64,000 nucleotides of DNA from Rhodoferax sp. (GTDB lineage Bacteria > Pseudomonadota > Gammaproteobacteria > Burkholderiales > Burkholderiaceae_C). The stretch's first letter is position 1. Each line of letters opens with the position of its first letter. Where the stretch lies: assembly GCA_030685025.1 (NCBI GenBank), contig JAUXWC010000077.1, positions 25,952-89,951 on the forward strand, read 5' to 3'. Made by a program: the position numbers and the translations under genes. Below are positions 45,908-54,503 of this stretch, piece by piece. The notes under the pieces are model-generated. The model was not told where the DNA came from. It was given only the letters and a program-made list of their open reading frames with translations, and did not search any database.

Positions 45908-46908
45908 GGCTGATCTTTGCGGGAACGCCCGAGTTCGCACGGGTCGCCTTGACGAGGCTGGTGGATGCCGGCCACGAGATCGTCCTGGTCCTGACACAGC
46001 CGGACCGACCCGCTGGGCGTGGCATGAAACTGCAAGCCTCGGCCGTCAAGCAGGCGTCCATGGCGCTGCATTTGCCGGTCCTGCAAGCGCGCAGCCTGCG
46101 ACTGGACGGAAAATTTCCCGACGATGCGGTGCAAGCGCGCCTGGCCATTGAGCAGGCCCGGGCGCAGGCCATGGTGGTTGCCGCCTACGGCCTGATCCTG
46201 CCGCAATGGGTGCTCGATGAGATGGGTTCCACGGGCAGGCTTGGTTGCCTCAATATTCACGCGTCGCTGTTGCCACGCTGGCGCGGCGCGGCGCCAATTC
46301 ACCGCGCGATCGAGGCCGGCGACGCGCAAACCGGTGTGACCATCATGCAGATGGATGCTGGCCTGGACACCGGCGACATGCTGTTGTGGCAGAGCACGCC
46401 GATTGCGCCGACCGACACCACCGCGCTGCTGCATGACCGCCTGGCCGGTTTGGGCGGCGCGCTGATCGTCCAGGCGCTGGATCTGGCAGCGCGCGGCGAG
46501 CTCAAGCAGACCGCGCAGCCACGGCAGGGCGTGACCTATGCGGCCAAACTGGACAAGGACGAGGCCTGGATTGACTGGACCCAAGCGGCCGACTTGATCG
46601 TGCGGCGCGTGCATGCTTTCAACCCGTTTCCGGTTGCAGTAACCCGCTTTCAGGGCGCCAGTCTCAAAGTGTGGGACGCACGGGTGGCGCAAGGGGTGGT
46701 CGCCGCCAATGCGCCGCCCGGCAGCATCCTGGCTGTCAATGGCGAGGGGGTCGCCGTGGCCGCATCGAATTCGGTGGTCCTATTGACCGAGCTGCAGCGC
46801 TCGGGCGCCAGGCGCTTGCCAGTGGCCGAGTGTCTGCGCGGGATGGACATCCAGCCCGGCATGCAACTGGGTGGGGCGGACCATCCAGACCAGCCCGCGC
46901 TGTCATGA
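45904..46908 (+). CDS. fmt: Methionyl-tRNA formyltransferase
   Basis: Fmt formylates initiator Met-tRNA. The 334-residue product has [12 protein letters not shown] at the start, the catalytic [21 protein letters not shown] (Asn, His) and [18 protein letters not shown] (Asp). A C-terminal OB-like domain is recognised in KDEAWIDW and VHAFNPFP. The start is a TTG overlapping the def stop (TTGA), which is rare but best supported because no other start lies near the conserved N-terminus. Confidence 0.95.
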   Translation: MRLIFAGTPEFARVALTRLVDAGHEIVLVLTQPDRPAGRGMKLQASAVKQASMALHLPVLQARSLRLDGKFPDDAVQARLAIEQARAQAMVVAAYGLILPQWVLDEMGSTGRLGCLNIHASLLPRWRGAAPIHRAIEAGDAQTGVTIMQMDAGLDTGDMLLWQSTPIAPTDTTALLHDRLAGLGGALIVQALDLAARGELKQTAQPRQGVTYAAKLDKDEAWIDWTQAADLIVRRVHAFNPFPVAVTRFQGASLKVWDARVAQGVVAANAPPGSILAVNGEGVAVAASNSVVLLTELQRSGARRLPVAECLRGMDIQPGMQLGGADHPDQPALS

Positions 46909-46935
46909 GTCAGGGCCAGCATTCAAACACCCAGC

Positions 46936-47667
46936 ATGTTCTTCCTTCCTGAAAACTATCGCCATCCCGAGTTTCGGCAGGGCTTGCGGGATCAATTTGC
47001 CGTCGCGCCGGGGATTGCTGCCTGGGGCTTGATGACCGGTGTCGCCATGGTCAAGTCGGGCTTGAGCACGGTGGAGGCCTTGTTGATGAGCGTGCTCGTA
47101 TTTGCCGGCAGCGCCCAGTTGGCGGCAGTGCCCTTGATCAGCTCGGGCGCGCCGATGTGGGTGATCCTGGCTACCGCCTTCTGCGTCAACTTGCGCTTTG
47201 TTGTGTTCAGCGCCCATATGCGGCCCTATGTGATGCACTTGCCCTTGTCGCAGCGACTGGTTTGTGGCTATCTGACCGGCGACTTGAGTTATGTCCTGTT
47301 TGTCAAGCGCTTCCCCAAGCATGGCGGCAGCGCTGCCCAGGTGCGCGCGCAACAGGCCTACCTTGCGGGCAATTGCGGGCTGAACTGGTTTGCCTGGGTT
47401 GGCGCCAGTGTTCTGGGCGTGTTGCTTTCGAGTCTGGTCCCCACCGCTTGGGGTTTGGGGTTCGCCGGCATTCTGGCCCTGATCGGGATCACCTGCTCGC
47501 TGGCGTCCAGTCGCTTGCGCGTGGTGGCTGCGGGCGTGGCCGCCACCGCCGCCGTGGCCGCCTTTGCGTTGCCTCTGAAACTCAACATCCTGGTCGCGAT
47601 TGCCGCGGCGGTGGCGATGTGTCTGATGCTGGAGAAGACGCCGCTGGCCTACCGGAGTCGATCATGA
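46936..47667 (+). CDS. azlC: AzlC family branched-chain amino acid exporter subunit
   Basis: The 243 residues form about seven to eight transmembrane helices: APGIAAWGLMTGVAMVKSGLS, LLMSVLVFAGSAQLAAVPLI, ATAFCVNLRFVVFSAHMRPY and WVGASVLGVLLSSLVP. These are the blocks of AzlC/YgaZ, the large subunit of a two-component exporter of valine or related amino acids. It is coupled to azlD by ATGA. No AzlB-type regulator is adjacent. Confidence 0.9.
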   Translation: MFFLPENYRHPEFRQGLRDQFAVAPGIAAWGLMTGVAMVKSGLSTVEALLMSVLVFAGSAQLAAVPLISSGAPMWVILATAFCVNLRFVVFSAHMRPYVMHLPLSQRLVCGYLTGDLSYVLFVKRFPKHGGSAAQVRAQQAYLAGNCGLNWFAWVGASVLGVLLSSLVPTAWGLGFAGILALIGITCSLASSRLRVVAAGVAATAAVAAFALPLKLNILVAIAAAVAMCLMLEKTPLAYRSRS

Positions 47668-48011
47668 GCGAGACAGACTTGTGGACCCTGGCGACGATCG
47701 CTGGCCTGACCGTGGTTACAGTGCTGGCGCGCTCGTTTTTCTTTATTTCCAGCCGGGACTGGGCCCTGCCACACTGGGCGCAGCGCGGCCTTCAGTACGC
47801 ACCCATCGCCGCCCTGGCAGCCGTGATCGTGCCGGAAGTCGTGATGGCACAGGGCAGTCTGATCGAAACCTGGCGTGACGCGCGGCTGTTTGCGGCGGCG
47901 GCAGGTGCGGGGTATTTCTTCTGGTGCCGGGGCGCGGGTCAGGCCGTGCTGGGCACGATTGTGGCCGGCATGGTGGTCTACCTTCCCCTTCACCTAGGGC
48001 TTGGCTGGTAG
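47664..48011 (+). CDS. azlD: AzlD family protein
   Basis: This is the small subunit partner of AzlC (YgaH-like), 115 residues with four hydrophobic segments. Blocks are [44 protein letters not shown] and [23 protein letters not shown]. The start is the ATG at 47664, inside the azlC stop. A longer open frame upstream in this reading frame lies within azlC and is not real. Confidence 0.9.
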   Translation: MSETDLWTLATIAGLTVVTVLARSFFFISSRDWALPHWAQRGLQYAPIAALAAVIVPEVVMAQGSLIETWRDARLFAAAAGAGYFFWCRGAGQAVLGTIVAGMVVYLPLHLGLGW

Positions 48012-48090
48012 GCATCAGCGGGTCGGGCCATGGGCACGACGCAGAGGCGCTTCTACAATTCAGGCTTGCAGCTTTTCTCTCAGGAGTCTC

Positions 48091-49296
48091 ATGAACGTCA
48101 TTCGCTTTTCGGACCTGTGCAGTCAGGGTCAAGTCAAGGGTAAGCGCGTCTTTATCCGCGCCGATCTCAACGTGCCGCAGGACGATGCCGGCCAAATCAC
48201 CGAGGACACCCGCGTTCGCGCCTCCATTCCCTGCATCCAGATGGCACTGGACGCCGGCGCGGCGGTGATGGTTACCTCGCATCTGGGTCGCCCAACCGAA
48301 GGGCAGTTCAAGCTTGCGGATTCCCTCGCCCCGGTGGCGCGGCGGTTGGCCGAATTGATGGGGCGCGAGGTGCCGCTGCTGGCTGATTGGGTGGATGGCG
48401 TGGTCGTGCAGCCGGGTCAACTGGTGTTGCTGGAAAACTGCCGCGTCAATCCGGGCGAGAAGAAGAACAGTGAGGAGTTGGCCAGAAGGATGGCCGCGCT
48501 GTGTGACATCTTTGTTCACGACGCTTTTGGCACGGCGCACCGCGCGGAGGCTTCCACCTACGGCATCGCGCAGTTTGCCAAGGTTGCCTGTGCCGGGCCT
48601 TTGCTGGCGGCGGAAATGGATGCCATCACCTTGGCGCTGGCCCAGCCCAGGCGGCCCTTGGTGGCTATCGTGGCGGGCTCCAAGGTCTCGACCAAATTGA
48701 CCATTCTCAAAAGCCTGGCGGGCAAGGTCGATCAACTGATCGTTGGTGGTGGCATTGCCAACACCTTCATGCTGGCCGCGGGCCTGAACATTGGCAAGAG
48801 CCTGGCCGAGCCCGACTTGCTGGCTGAAGCAGTGGCCGTGATCGAGGCGATGAAGGCACGCGGCGCGGCGGTGCCAATCCCGGTGGACGTGGTGACGGCC
48901 AAGACCTTTGCGCCTGACGCCGTGGCCACGGTCAAGGCGGCCCAGGACGTGGCGGACGATGACCTGATCCTCGACATTGGCCCGCAGACGGCTGCGGCCT
49001 TGGCCACGCAACTCAAGGCGGCCGGCACCATCGTGTGGAACGGCCCGGTGGGGGTGTTCGAGTTCGCGGCCTTCGAGAACGGCACCCGGGTGATCGCCCA
49101 TGCCATCGCCGAGTCCAGTGCATTCTCCATTGCTGGCGGTGGCGACACCTTGGCCGCGATTGCGAAGTATGGGATCGAGGGTCAGATAGGCTACATCTCC
49201 ACCGGTGGCGGTGCATTCCTCGAAGTCCTGGAAGGCAAGACCTTGCCAGCCTTCGAGATACTGACAAAACGGGGCCCGAATCCGGCAGAGCCCTGA
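48091..49296 (+). CDS. pgk: Phosphoglycerate kinase
   Basis: Pgk interconverts 1,3-bisphosphoglycerate/ADP and 3-phosphoglycerate/ATP. The 401-residue product starts at the ATG 48091 with CAGGAG 5 nt upstream. It has [39 protein letters not shown] (normally ENVRF), [39 protein letters not shown] and [21 protein letters not shown] at 48054-48059 may be the -10 of its promoter. In related genomes pyk usually follows; here the pilin cluster lies between them. Confidence 0.97.
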   Translation: MNVIRFSDLCSQGQVKGKRVFIRADLNVPQDDAGQITEDTRVRASIPCIQMALDAGAAVMVTSHLGRPTEGQFKLADSLAPVARRLAELMGREVPLLADWVDGVVVQPGQLVLLENCRVNPGEKKNSEELARRMAALCDIFVHDAFGTAHRAEASTYGIAQFAKVACAGPLLAAEMDAITLALAQPRRPLVAIVAGSKVSTKLTILKSLAGKVDQLIVGGGIANTFMLAAGLNIGKSLAEPDLLAEAVAVIEAMKARGAAVPIPVDVVTAKTFAPDAVATVKAAQDVADDDLILDIGPQTAAALATQLKAAGTIVWNGPVGVFEFAAFENGTRVIAHAIAESSAFSIAGGGDTLAAIAKYGIEGQIGYISTGGGAFLEVLEGKTLPAFEILTKRGPNPAEP

Positions 49297-49409
49297 TGCA
49301 GGCGTGAGCGCCGCGCCGAGCCGCCTCAGGCAAGCTCTACCGCGGTGCGCAGCACGAAGGTACGCCAGCGAGACGTGGCGCCGGACCAACTGGACCGGGG
49401 CGCCCCGGA

Positions 49410-49649
49410 AACCGCAAGTTCCTGGGCTTCCCGGTCGGCAAAGCGCGTGCAAGGATTGGGGTGGTCAAGGCCATTGAAAAACTGAAAACCGCCGCCCGAG
49501 AGCTCAGAAAACGCGGGGTCACGGAGCGCGAGGCTTGGAACACAAGCAAGCGTGCCCGCGGGCCATGGTGCCCGAGCAGAACTTCAATGCAGTCCATGAA
49601 AGGATTTGCATCATTGCCATCCTCACTTGTTCGGCAAGCGATCTTGTGA
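49410..49649 (+). pseudogene. Probable remnant of a group II intron reverse transcriptase/maturase C-terminus
   Basis: The plus-strand frame reads NRKFLGFPVGKARARIG, then VKAIEKLKTAARELRKRGVT and AWNTSKRARGPWCPSRTS before a stop. FLGF followed by a helix with spaced Lys/Arg and a terminal R-G-P-W-x-x-S motif is what the maturase X-domain end of group II intron proteins looks like. No catalytic YADD region is upstream: the segment begins just after pgk. The 475-nt gap 49297-49771 contains no intact gene. The match is by eye only. Confidence 0.45.
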
Positions 49650-49731
49650 TCGTCCGGGAGGTGACACATAGCCTACGCGACCGGGCCGAAGACCACTGCG
49701 CACCGACAAGCGGGCAACTGTGACTGACCGG

Positions 49732-49747
49732 TGGCACGCGATTCGCC
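49732..49747 (+). promoter_or_regulatory. Candidate sigma-54 promoter of the pilin cluster
   Basis: TGGCACGCGATTCGCC has the invariant GG (49733-49734) and GC (49745-49746) with the required 10-nt spacing; consensus is TGGCAC-N5-TTGC. Type IV pilin genes are classically driven by sigma-54 with PilR. The predicted start near 49758 leaves a very short leader before the ATG at 49772. Confidence 0.5.
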
Positions 49748-49771
49748 GCTCGGTGGGAAGACAATGCAGCT

Positions 49772-50239
49772 ATGAAATCACTGACTACGCCGCATGCGTT
49801 GCGACTCGCTCCGAGGCCCAATGGGTTCACCTTGATCGAGCTGTTGGTCGTCGTGGCCATTGTGGGAATACTGGCGGCGGTGGCTTACCCTAGTTACATG
49901 AGTGAGGTTCGCAAGTCGAGGCGATCAGATGCTGTCGCCGCACTGGTTGGAGTTCAGCAGGCCCAAGAGCGTTGGCGTGCCAACAACACAACTTACGCGA
50001 GCAATACTCAGTTGACCGCGCTCACCACCGCCACGCCACCAGGCCTTGGCCTCTCCGCCGTCACTTCGGGCGGCTATTACGACTGGGCCGTTTCCAGCAA
50101 CACGGGAAGCGGCTACACGCTGACGGCAACAGCCGTCAGCACCAAGAGCCAGAACGGTGACACTGGCTGCACAGCGCTGGTGATGACCGTCACCAACGGT
50201 AATGCCACAAGAACCCCTCACGCCTGTTGGAGCAAGTGA
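49772..50239 (+). CDS. Type IV pilin (PilE-like prepilin)
   Basis: The 155-residue prepilin has a basic leader, then the PilD cleavage/methylation site NG-FTLIELLVVVAIVGILAA with Glu5. The hydrophobic alpha-1 continues to VAYPSYMSEVRKSRRSDA, and two cysteines near the end (GCTAL, HACWS) would form the D-region disulfide. QQAQERWRANNTTYA is typical of PilE and of ComP-type minor pilins. Because the rest of the cluster encodes minor pilins, it may be a minor PilE rather than the main subunit. Its stop overlaps the next start (TGATG). Confidence 0.88.
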   Translation: MKSLTTPHALRLAPRPNGFTLIELLVVVAIVGILAAVAYPSYMSEVRKSRRSDAVAALVGVQQAQERWRANNTTYASNTQLTALTTATPPGLGLSAVTSGGYYDWAVSSNTGSGYTLTATAVSTKSQNGDTGCTALVMTVTNGNATRTPHACWSK

Positions 50240-50694
50240 TGCGCGCAAATAGGGGCTTCACCATGGTCGAGTTGATGGTCATCATCGCCATCGTCGGCAT
50301 CTTGGTCGCCATTGCGGTGCCATCTTTTACTGAGTCAATGGCTAGAAGGAGTCTGGAAGGCGTCGCCAACGAGTTGAGTGCCGACTTGCATTACGCCAAA
50401 TCACAAGCAGTCAGCGTGAACGCCGCCGTCTCCATGGCTACGTTAGCGCATGGATATACCCTAAGCAGTGCGTCGACCACCTTCAAAACCATCGCGTTAG
50501 ATTCAAAAATCACGCTGACAGCACCGCTCACGGTCACCTTTGACCCCTATCGCCACTCCGCAGGCGTCGCGACCGACATAACGCTGGCGCACACTCAAAC
50601 CTCTGCGCAACTACAAGTCAAGGTTGATGTGACGGGGCGCATTCGGATGTGCTCGCCTAGCGGAAGTTTAGGAGGATATCCAGCATGTTCATAA
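50239..50694 (+). CDS. FimT/GspH-type pseudopilin
   Basis: The 151-residue product starts at the ATG 50239. It has the prepilin motif RG-FTMVELMVIIAIVGILVAIAVPSF and the FimT/GspH-like ELSADLHYAKSQAVSVNAAV. FimT-type minor pilins prime pilus assembly, and some bind DNA during transformation. The C-terminus has two Cys (MCSPSG, YPACS). Third codon positions are visibly less GC-rich than in neighbouring housekeeping genes. It overlaps pilW by 10 nt. Confidence 0.85.
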   Translation: MRANRGFTMVELMVIIAIVGILVAIAVPSFTESMARRSLEGVANELSADLHYAKSQAVSVNAAVSMATLAHGYTLSSASTTFKTIALDSKITLTAPLTVTFDPYRHSAGVATDITLAHTQTSAQLQVKVDVTGRIRMCSPSGSLGGYPACS

Positions 50695-51440
50695 CTTCCA
50701 TTCACGTTAGAGCCGGTCGCAACACCCTGTCGGGGTCCAGGCGCTTATCGCGTGGCATGTCAATGGTTGAATTGCTGGTGGGCGTTGCCATAGGGCTATT
50801 CATATTGGCGGGTGCAAGCGCAATGTTTGTCAGCAATGTCACCAACTCGCGAAAGCTTTTGCTCGAAGCCCGAATCAATCAGGACTTGCGGGCCACCATG
50901 GATTTGCTGACCAGGGATCTGCGCAGAGGAGCATATTGGGGCAATTCACTAGCGGGCACTGCGGTCGTCGGCAACACCAGTGCCGCTGCGGTCAACCCAT
51001 ATTCAGTCGCCACATCGACGGAGGCAACTCAGATTAACTACGCCTATAGTCGAGATACGACCGAAAACGGTGTCTTGGACACCGCTGCAGAACAGTTCGG
51101 CTTTAAGTTAGACGCAACGGCTCGTGCCATTCAGATGAATATCGGTGGAGTTTGGCAAACACTCACCAACACCGACATTCTGGCCGTTCCCGTCAACGGT
51201 TTCACGATTACACCAACCGAAACAACCATTGACATCCGCGATGCGTGCGCAAAAACTTGCACTGATACGGTCCTGCTGCCATCAGTGCCGACGGCAACCC
51301 AAAATTGCCCAAGGATACAGGTGCGTAGCTACAACATCGTGCTAACGGGCACATCGACGACCGACTCGACAGTGAGTCGCACCCTGCGCTCGCAAGTCCG
51401 AGTTCGCAATGATGCCTTGTTGGGCGCGTGCCCTGCTTAA
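50685..51440 (+). CDS. PilW-like minor pilin
   Basis: The 251-residue product has a 24-residue basic leader and the class III motif RG-MSMVELLVGVAIGLFILAG (Met replaces Phe1, Glu5 retained). The signature LLEARINQDLRATMDLLTRDLRRGAYWGN is characteristic of PilW. Cysteines near the C-terminus (DACAKTC, QNCPR, GACPA) suggest disulfides. GGAGG lies 9 nt before the ATG. PilW belongs to the minor-pilin priming complex at the pilus tip. Confidence 0.85.
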   Translation: MFITSIHVRAGRNTLSGSRRLSRGMSMVELLVGVAIGLFILAGASAMFVSNVTNSRKLLLEARINQDLRATMDLLTRDLRRGAYWGNSLAGTAVVGNTSAAAVNPYSVATSTEATQINYAYSRDTTENGVLDTAAEQFGFKLDATARAIQMNIGGVWQTLTNTDILAVPVNGFTITPTETTIDIRDACAKTCTDTVLLPSVPTATQNCPRIQVRSYNIVLTGTSTTDSTVSRTLRSQVRVRNDALLGACPA

Positions 51441-51458
51441 CCCCGGAAGGCGGACAAC

Positions 51459-52805
51459 ATGCAAAATATGACATCCAACATGAGAAAACGCCAGCGCGGA
51501 GCGGCAACTTTGCTGGTGACGATGGTCTTGCTGTTTAGCACCTCCATCGTCATGCTTTACCTGAATCGAAGCATCTTGTTTGAGCAAAAAACGTCTGCCA
51601 ACCAAATGCGTTCCACCATGGCGCTGGAGATGGCCGAGGCGGGCATGGAATGGGCCACCGGAATGCTCAACACGGCATACGATATTGGTGCCAATTGTGC
51701 TTTTCTCGGTACAACCAACGTTTCGTTCCGGCGTAAGTACGTGCAGACCCAATGGGGCAACGGCACTCCCACAGCCACTGATGTTGCGCCGGCAACCACC
51801 ACCTATCCTGGTTGCAAGGTCGACGGCAACGCGACGACTTGCAGTTGTCCTGCCGTGCCTAGCGGTGGCGGCAGCGCCACGGCTGCGCTTGGGACCGCAG
51901 TGCTACCAGGCTTTACGGCTGTCTTTTCCGCAACCAGCGATCCAGAGGCCGTTCGTATTGTCGTGACCGGCTGCACAGCACAGGCCGGTGCCTGCACGCC
52001 AGCCACCACCGGGGCTTCGGATGCGACGGCAACTGTCTCCAGCATTTTGAAGTTGCGCCCGCTGTTGCGCGCAGCGCCAGCTTCCCCTCTTACCTGCGGT
52101 ACTTCATGTGCGGTCGGCGGGTCTTACAACGTGGTGAACCGGGATGTGGTCACGGGTGGCATTCTGGTGAACGCAGGGGGGGCGATTACGCAAGGGCCTG
52201 GAACTTCTTATGCCAGCATTCCTGGGCAACCTGGTGCAAATGCATTGGTCAGTAATGACGCATCTCTGTCCGCAATTTCAAGTGCCGACCCTACATGCAG
52301 CAGCTCATCCATGTTCACGGCCTACTTCGGCTCAACGATTGCGCAGTACGCGGCTTCACCAACGACCAAAACCATAGCGAATTGCGGTTCTGCAAGTGCG
52401 TGCGGCAGTTTGGTTGACGCGGCCTATGCTGCCGGCTGGCGGGCGTTCTATTTTCCTGACGGATTCGCACGCAACAGCAGCAGCGGTAGCCTGGGTACCG
52501 CCAGTGACCCGGTGACCCTGGTGTCTGCGGCAGGATTTAATGTGACCGGGAATATTGACATTTATGGAATGATTTTTTCCAACAGTGCCAACGTCAACGA
52601 CGTTGGGACCGGCACGGCAAACATTCATGGCGCAATGGTTACCTGCGCCGGGTACAACAACAACGGCAATGGCACACTTGAATACGACGCCGACGTCTTG
52701 AAAGGGGTGCGCCGCTCATCGGGGTCTGTGGTGCGCGTGCCGGGGAGCTGGACCGACCGATGCACCGCCAGCACTGCGAATCCCCCTGTCATCACCTGCA
52801 ACTAA
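51459..52805 (+). CDS. PilX-like minor pilin, unusually long
   Basis: The 448-residue protein begins with a basic leader and QRG-AATLLVTMVLLFSTSIVMLYLNR, a PilX-type N-terminus with no Glu5. ALEMAEAGMEWATGMLN follows, the conserved PilX helix (AEAGxE). Usual PilX proteins are 150-200 residues. Here a further 350 residues form a Thr/Ser/Ala/Gly-rich, Cys-containing domain (CKVDGNATTCSCP, DPTCSSSSMF, NCGSASACGS) that looks beta-rich and exported. This could be a tip adhesin domain. Confidence 0.78.
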   Translation: MQNMTSNMRKRQRGAATLLVTMVLLFSTSIVMLYLNRSILFEQKTSANQMRSTMALEMAEAGMEWATGMLNTAYDIGANCAFLGTTNVSFRRKYVQTQWGNGTPTATDVAPATTTYPGCKVDGNATTCSCPAVPSGGGSATAALGTAVLPGFTAVFSATSDPEAVRIVVTGCTAQAGACTPATTGASDATATVSSILKLRPLLRAAPASPLTCGTSCAVGGSYNVVNRDVVTGGILVNAGGAITQGPGTSYASIPGQPGANALVSNDASLSAISSADPTCSSSSMFTAYFGSTIAQYAASPTTKTIANCGSASACGSLVDAAYAAGWRAFYFPDGFARNSSSGSLGTASDPVTLVSAAGFNVTGNIDIYGMIFSNSANVNDVGTGTANIHGAMVTCAGYNNNGNGTLEYDADVLKGVRRSSGSVVRVPGSWTDRCTASTANPPVITCN

Positions 52806-52813
52806 GGCCCATT

Positions 52814-54100
52814 ATGAACACCATGAATCCAACTAGGCGTGGACAGCTTGGTTTTACGATCATCGAAGCCCTGATATCGCTTGCCATCATGGGGTTCGGA
52901 ATACTCTCGCTAGCGGGCTTGCAGGCAGCCTTGTCGCGCAATGCGGATGACGCAAAACAACGCACCGAGGCTGCCCGGCTGGCGCAGGAAAGAATTGAAT
53001 CGTTCAGATCGTTCACCGGGATCGACTCCACCGTGGTCGGACCAGGAACTACCAGCGCGACCGCGCTGAACTGGAATGCCTTGACAGGTGGCACTGACAC
53101 CATTACCACCAATGCGGTGTATGCCCGAACCTGGACCCTTGGCGGCAGCTCTGGCGACCCCTTGCGGGCACTGACGGTGCGCGTGGCCTGGCTTGATCGT
53201 GCGGGAGAGAGTCAGGCGGTGGCGCTTTCGTCCATCCTGTCCAAGACCGACCCGGCAGACTCAGGTTTTTTGGGCTTTCCGCTACCGCAAAACACCAATC
53301 TGAAGCGACCCAAGAACCGCAATCTGGATATTCCGATTCCTGCCATCGATCTGGGCACCGGGGAGAGCGCCGTGAAGTTCGGTACGGCGGGCCAGTATGT
53401 GCTGTTTGGCAATAACACCGGTGACGTTGTCAAGATGTGCACGCCCACCTTGCAGGATTCGCCAACCAACCAGCAGGTGATTGATGCTTTAACTTCGACG
53501 GACGCAAGCATCCGCAATTGCATTGAAACGTCTGGCTACATTGTCGCTGGATACGTGCAACGGCACAGTTCGGTCTCCGCTGTTGATTGGAGTGCCATTG
53601 AAAGTGGGCTGGGCATTGATTTCTCGGGCGTTACGCGCAATGCCGCAGGCAGCGCTGGCATAACGTGCCAGTTCGGGAACGCCCTGAATCAAAACAACGG
53701 TAACATCATTCCTGACTACAAATACTATCTCTGTGTGGTGCCCCTTGTTGCCCCGGCCACACCTCCATCCGTCAATGGACCTTACAACTGGTCCGGTACG
53801 ATTCGCGTTTCCGGACCCGCCGCATGGCGGGCCAGCGCTAACAAATACTTTGTTTGCCGCTACCAATATCAAGCCACCAACAGTTTGACCGACCCCAATC
53901 AAAGGAATGTTCAGCCCTACGTGGAAGTCAGTAAGTCCATCGACCAGCAAAATTATCTGGTGGCGACGACAGCCAACGCCACGAGCACGTCGGCTCCTAC
54001 CTGTCCGTCCTCCATGACTATGGCTAATGTGTCTGTCGGGGTTTTGCATCAAGATTGTCGATCAGCATCCAACTCTGACCACGCGAGCGTTTGCCGATAG
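52814..54100 (+). CDS. PilV-like minor pilin, unusually long
   Basis: The 428-residue product from the ATG 52814 has the prepilin motif LG-FTIIEALISLAIMGFGILSLAGLQ and the PilV-type helix NADDAKQRTEAARLAQERIESFR. PilV proteins are normally about 150-200 residues. The extra C-terminal 250 residues contain Asn/Thr-rich stretches and paired cysteines (KMCTPTLQ, IRNCIE, ITCQFG, FVCRY, HQDCRS), so a folded, disulfide-bonded extracellular domain is likely. Last gene of the cluster. No pilY1 follows. Confidence 0.78.
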   Translation: MNTMNPTRRGQLGFTIIEALISLAIMGFGILSLAGLQAALSRNADDAKQRTEAARLAQERIESFRSFTGIDSTVVGPGTTSATALNWNALTGGTDTITTNAVYARTWTLGGSSGDPLRALTVRVAWLDRAGESQAVALSSILSKTDPADSGFLGFPLPQNTNLKRPKNRNLDIPIPAIDLGTGESAVKFGTAGQYVLFGNNTGDVVKMCTPTLQDSPTNQQVIDALTSTDASIRNCIETSGYIVAGYVQRHSSVSAVDWSAIESGLGIDFSGVTRNAAGSAGITCQFGNALNQNNGNIIPDYKYYLCVVPLVAPATPPSVNGPYNWSGTIRVSGPAAWRASANKYFVCRYQYQATNSLTDPNQRNVQPYVEVSKSIDQQNYLVATTANATSTSAPTCPSSMTMANVSVGVLHQDCRSASNSDHASVCR

Positions 54101-54148
54101 TTCGGGTGACAAGTCGATCTGCGGGCGGCTGCAAGGGCAACACCCACC

Positions 54149-54176
54149 AGTCAGCAGTCAGCAGTCAGCAGTCAGT
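54149..54176 (+). repeat. Heptanucleotide tandem repeat
   Basis: AGTCAGC is repeated at 54149, 54156 and 54163, with a fourth copy (AGTCAGT) at 54170. It lies in the 403-nt gap between the pilin cluster and pyk and could vary in copy number. Confidence 0.9.
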
Positions 54177-54448
54177 ACCACTCGGTCCATTTGGGTAGCC
54201 ATCCCCCTGGCAAAGCCGGTGGCGTTCAGACATGGGCCAAAGTATGCCCAGCGTGCGCGGCAAGATTGGCTTTGCGTAGGTCGCTGAACCCATTTGGAGC
54301 GAATTTCGCGTTGATCGCGGCGCGCAGGGTTTGCGCGGTGCATCGGCGCCAAAGAGCCGTTCCTTTTCTGTTTCTGTCGAGCCTGGTGCCAACCAGTTTG
54401 GCGTGGCCCGGTGCTGTTCCAAAAAGTCTGAATCGCGCTCGGGTAATG
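54177..54448. other. Non-coding gap between the pilin cluster and pyk
   Basis: I see no credible gene here. Short open frames exist on both strands but none has a family motif or a ribosome binding site that stands out. The sequence could be residue of a decayed insertion, but nothing identifies it. Confidence 0.5.
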
Positions 54449-54493
54449 CCTTGGTAACTCAATCCATGTCAAAATTGGAACTTAGTTACAAGG
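54449..54493 (+). promoter_or_regulatory. Inverted repeat overlapping the pyk ribosome binding site
   Basis: CCTTGGTAACT (54449-54459) can pair with AGTTACAAGG (54484-54493) apart from one bulged G. The right arm runs into the pyk Shine-Dalgarno sequence AAGGAG. The left arm contains TTGGTAACT, whose reverse complement AGTTACCAA occurs upstream of fba (56610-56618). It could be a protein operator or an RNA hairpin limiting pyk translation. Confidence 0.4.
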
Positions 54494-54503
54494 AGACCGG
54501 TCA

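Noticed and set aside
47157..47663. Upstream extension of azlD within azlC
   Set aside because: It is an out-of-frame shadow of azlC. AzlD proteins are about 100-115 residues and the ATG at 47664 has the ATGA coupling.
54158..54472. Minus-strand open frames in the gap between the pilin cluster and pyk
   Set aside because: They are basic, cysteine-rich translations without motifs or ribosome binding sites, and three overlapping frames look equally gene-like, as expected for non-coding GC-rich DNA.
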